Positions 61,836 to 64,000 of a DNA stretch of 64,000 bases are shown piece by piece. The stretch is taken from the NCBI RefSeq assembly GCF_003999875.1, contig NZ_RQVJ01000002.1:124001-188000 (forward strand), given 5' to 3'. Each line of letters opens with the position of its first letter. Position 1 is the first letter of the stretch. This DNA is from Veillonella sp. 3310. Its GTDB lineage: Bacteria; Bacillota; Negativicutes; Veillonellales; Veillonellaceae. The translations under genes and the position numbers were made by a program. Below the pieces are notes generated by a model. That model was not told the DNA's origin and did not search any database. It was given only the letters and a program-made list of their open reading frames with translations.

Positions 61836-64000
61836 ATGGCAGAGGAAAAGAAAGGTAAGTCCTCACGAGGAGGGCAAAAAGTACAATCGAAACGAAGGAC
61901 TCCCCTAAAGGAAAGTAAAATAGGTACATCGAAACAGGCCAAGACACAGACGAAAGGCGTTCGGAGCGAGATTAAAGGGTTGGTTCTTATGGGCTTTGCC
62001 ATACTAGCTCTTATAGGCATGGCTGGAGTAGACACTGGTATATGGGGCAGTATTATTAGTGGCGTTTTTTCTTACGGTTTTGGTCTAGGTGGCTGGGTGG
62101 TTGCTATCTGGGTTTTGTATAATGGTTGGTGCTGGCTATATAAAGGCTCTTTAGCAGCGATTACGAGAAAAGGGTTGCTATATACAGGAGTATTATTTGT
62201 TGTATTAGTACAACTGGTACTGTGGAAAGTAAATAGTGGTGAGGAACTAAGTACGACTACACTAACAGAGAATGGTGGTGTAGTTGGTGGTTTACTAGGA
62301 TCTCTATTTAGAAATTTAGTAGGAGATGTAGGCGGTATTTTATTATCCGCTATTATAGGCATTGCCTGTGTACTAGGAATTACTAAATTGTCACTACGTG
62401 AAGGATTGCATAAAGCGAAAGACAAGGCTAGTGTAGGACTTGAAATAGCACAAGAAAAAGCTACAGAAACAGCTAGTGCTATTCGTGAGCAAGTGCATGA
62501 ATGGCAAGAGGAGTGGCGAGAAGAACGCCGTAAGGCCTATGATCGTGAAAAAGATACAAGGTACCCTAAAACAGACTTCCTATCTGATGAAATAAAAGAG
62601 GAACCAAATACGGTGGCAGAAACTCAGGGCACAATGGACTATGAAGCGATGGTAGAAGTATCGGGAACTAATGTAGTTGCTGCAGATCCTAAGGCACCAT
62701 CAGAAACAATAAGGAATGTAGCAGAACAAGAGGGAATGGAGCCTAGTAGTGATGTAACAATAACACCAGCGATGGTTGACAGCTACGAGGATGAAGAGGT
62801 GTATATTCCGGAACTTCAACTTCGTGAAGATGAAGTAGTGATAACTTCTGAAGTAGAATCAGTAGCGGTTCCTCCGATGGTAGATCGTGAAGAAGAGCCT
62901 ATAGAGGATACGTCATTGCAGGATGCATCAGGAGATATATATTCTACAGATGCAGATGAAGAGTTGTATGATAAAGCGGCATCTACCAAACTAGACCCTA
63001 TAACTCCACCATCATTTTTACAAACTACTAACTATGTAGGGTCCTTGGTAGAAGTGCCTACTATTGAAACAACGAAAGAAGATACAGCAGCAGTAGCTGT
63101 GAATACGGATGGAGTAGCTCGCCCTAGGACGATAGAAAAGCCTTACCAATATCCACCGTTGACGATGCTTTCACAGGGGAAATCCAACCCTGTGACCAGT
63201 GAAGAAGTGGCGCATAATGCAGTCTTGTTAGAAGAAACATTGGATAATTTTGGTATTACAGCAAAAGTGGTGAATGCCACACAAGGTCCAACGGTAACAC
63301 GTTATGAATTAGAACCTGCAAAAGGGACAAAAGTAAGCCGAATTATGGGCTTACAAGATGATTTGAAAATGAGCTTAGCAGCTGTTGATATTCGTATGGA
63401 AGCCCCTATACCAGGGAAGTCTGCAGTAGGTATTGAAATCCCTAATAAGAATATATCCGCTGTTCATTTACGAGATGTGTTAGATTGTGAAGAGTTCCAA
63501 CAAGCTAGTGGCGGTATTCCGGTAGGCCTTGGTAAAGATATTGCGGATATGCCAGTCATAACGGACTTGGCGAAAATGCCTCACTTATTGGTGGCAGGTT
63601 CTACTGGTTCTGGTAAATCAGTCTGCGTTAATACGTTGATCTCTAGTATCTTGTTTAGCCGTAAGCCAGATGAAGTGAAGTTGATTTTAGTAGACCCTAA
63701 AATGGTAGAGTTATCCGTATATAACGGTATTCCTCACTTGATGTTACCAGTAGTAACAGATATGAATAAGGCTGCAGCTGTATTACGGTGGGCAGTGCGT
63801 GAAATGGATGCTCGCTATATGACATTAGCCACAGCAGGCGTGCGTAATGTGGCTAGCTATAATAAGCAAAATCCGACTAAATCTATGCCGCTCATTTTGA
63901 TTATTATCGATGAGTTAGCTGATTTGATGATGACCAATCCAGATGTGGAAGAATCTATCGACCGTTTGGCAGCAAAAGCACGTGCCGCAGGGATTCATAT
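61836..64000 (+). CDS. ftsK: DNA translocase FtsK/SpoIIIE (N-terminal part, cut by the window edge)
   Basis: The frame stays open from ATG 61836 (GGAGTTGGAG upstream) to the window end, at least 721 residues. A basic start is followed by about four membrane helices (residues 48-190: LVLMGFAILALIGMAG, LGGWVVAIWVLYNG, LLYTGVLFVVLVQLVLW, ILLSAIIGIACVLGI). A long acidic linker runs to about residue 440. The motor begins with NFGITAKVVNATQGPTVTRYELEP, has Walker A VAGSTGSGKSVCVN near 588 and Walker B IIIDELADLM near 689. The C-terminal gamma domain lies outside the window. Confidence 0.95.
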   Translation, partial: MAEEKKGKSSRGGQKVQSKRRTPLKESKIGTSKQAKTQTKGVRSEIKGLVLMGFAILALIGMAGVDTGIWGSIISGVFSYGFGLGGWVVAIWVLYNGWCWLYKGSLAAITRKGLLYTGVLFVVLVQLVLWKVNSGEELSTTTLTENGGVVGGLLGSLFRNLVGDVGGILLSAIIGIACVLGITKLSLREGLHKAKDKASVGLEIAQEKATETASAIREQVHEWQEEWREERRKAYDREKDTRYPKTDFLSDEIKEEPNTVAETQGTMDYEAMVEVSGTNVVAADPKAPSETIRNVAEQEGMEPSSDVTITPAMVDSYEDEEVYIPELQLREDEVVITSEVESVAVPPMVDREEEPIEDTSLQDASGDIYSTDADEELYDKAASTKLDPITPPSFLQTTNYVGSLVEVPTIETTKEDTAAVAVNTDGVARPRTIEKPYQYPPLTMLSQGKSNPVTSEEVAHNAVLLEETLDNFGITAKVVNATQGPTVTRYELEPAKGTKVSRIMGLQDDLKMSLAAVDIRMEAPIPGKSAVGIEIPNKNISAVHLRDVLDCEEFQQASGGIPVGLGKDIADMPVITDLAKMPHLLVAGSTGSGKSVCVNTLISSILFSRKPDEVKLILVDPKMVELSVYNGIPHLMLPVVTDMNKAAAVLRWAVREMDARYMTLATAGVRNVASYNKQNPTKSMPLILIIIDELADLMMTNPDVEESIDRLAAKARAAGIH

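Noticed and set aside
61478-62425. Minus-strand frames of 185 and 117 codons opposite rarA and ftsK
   Set aside because: Antisense shadows; the plus-strand proteins are unmistakable.

Overview
The window looks like a stretch of chromosome from a low-GC, organic-acid-fermenting Firmicute. The best guess is a Negativicute close to Veillonella, judged from gene content and base composition only. It carries three transporters of the SLC13/DASS type for di- and tricarboxylates, an L(+)-tartrate dehydratase operon, a citrate lyase-type operon, both the aminotransferase (dapL) and dehydrogenase (ddh) shortcuts to meso-diaminopimelate, rubrerythrin, and selenium genes. There are no rRNA or tRNA genes, insertion sequences, prophages or CRISPR arrays.

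Layout. 1-2.9 kb: typA and a YgjP-like metallopeptidase. 3-7.1 kb: AraC regulator, SLC13 permease, ttdA, ttdB (tartrate to oxaloacetate). 7.3-13.1 kb: dnaE, pyk and a Bax-inhibitor-1 membrane protein. 13.2-19.1 kb: LysR regulator, DASS transporter, citD, citE, citF. 19.3-24 kb: PuuD-like amidase, APC permease, LysR, TcyP-type cystine symporter. 24.1-28.7 kb: small secreted protein, rubrerythrin with unusual untranslated regions, DUF951, selD, yedF, DUF3343. 28.9-35.4 kb: ychF, a tiny type I toxin-antitoxin locus, ddh, dapL, MATE pump, ADP-ribosylglycohydrolase. 35.5-37.3 kb: an apparently orphan cobalamin riboswitch and a three-gene run of small proteins. 37.5-47.9 kb: thrC, EamA, gnd, MBL hydrolase, moaC, trmL, ylbF, a murB-GNAT fusion, rplM-rpsI, a third DASS transporter. 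48.3-59.9 kb: a tightly packed operon recJ-rel-dtd-MBL-AI-2E-fur-hemZ-hisS-aspS. 60-64 kb: probable 6S RNA, rarA and the start of ftsK.

How the genes work together. Tartrate dehydratase and citrate lyase both deliver oxaloacetate, so the two transporter-enzyme clusters with their own regulators feed one fermentative pool. Fur lies inside the nine-gene operon, whose promoter is bracketed by two Fur-box-like sequences, suggesting iron-responsive autoregulation of an operon that also contains the (p)ppGpp enzyme and a heme-pathway gene.

Most interesting observations. (1) The rubrerythrin mRNA carries about a dozen small hairpins in its 5' and 3' untranslated regions; the stems all differ but the loop is nearly always AAGT (AAGU in RNA), a layout like a protein-binding sponge RNA. 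(2) A convergent toxin/antitoxin-RNA pair at 30.1-30.4 kb shares 5' sequence blocks, as in Fst/par systems. (3) CitD has lysine where the serine that carries the prosthetic group should be, and citC, citX and citG are not next to it. (4) A complete cobalamin riboswitch with promoter and terminator has no gene downstream on its strand. (5) MurB is fused to an N-acetyltransferase.
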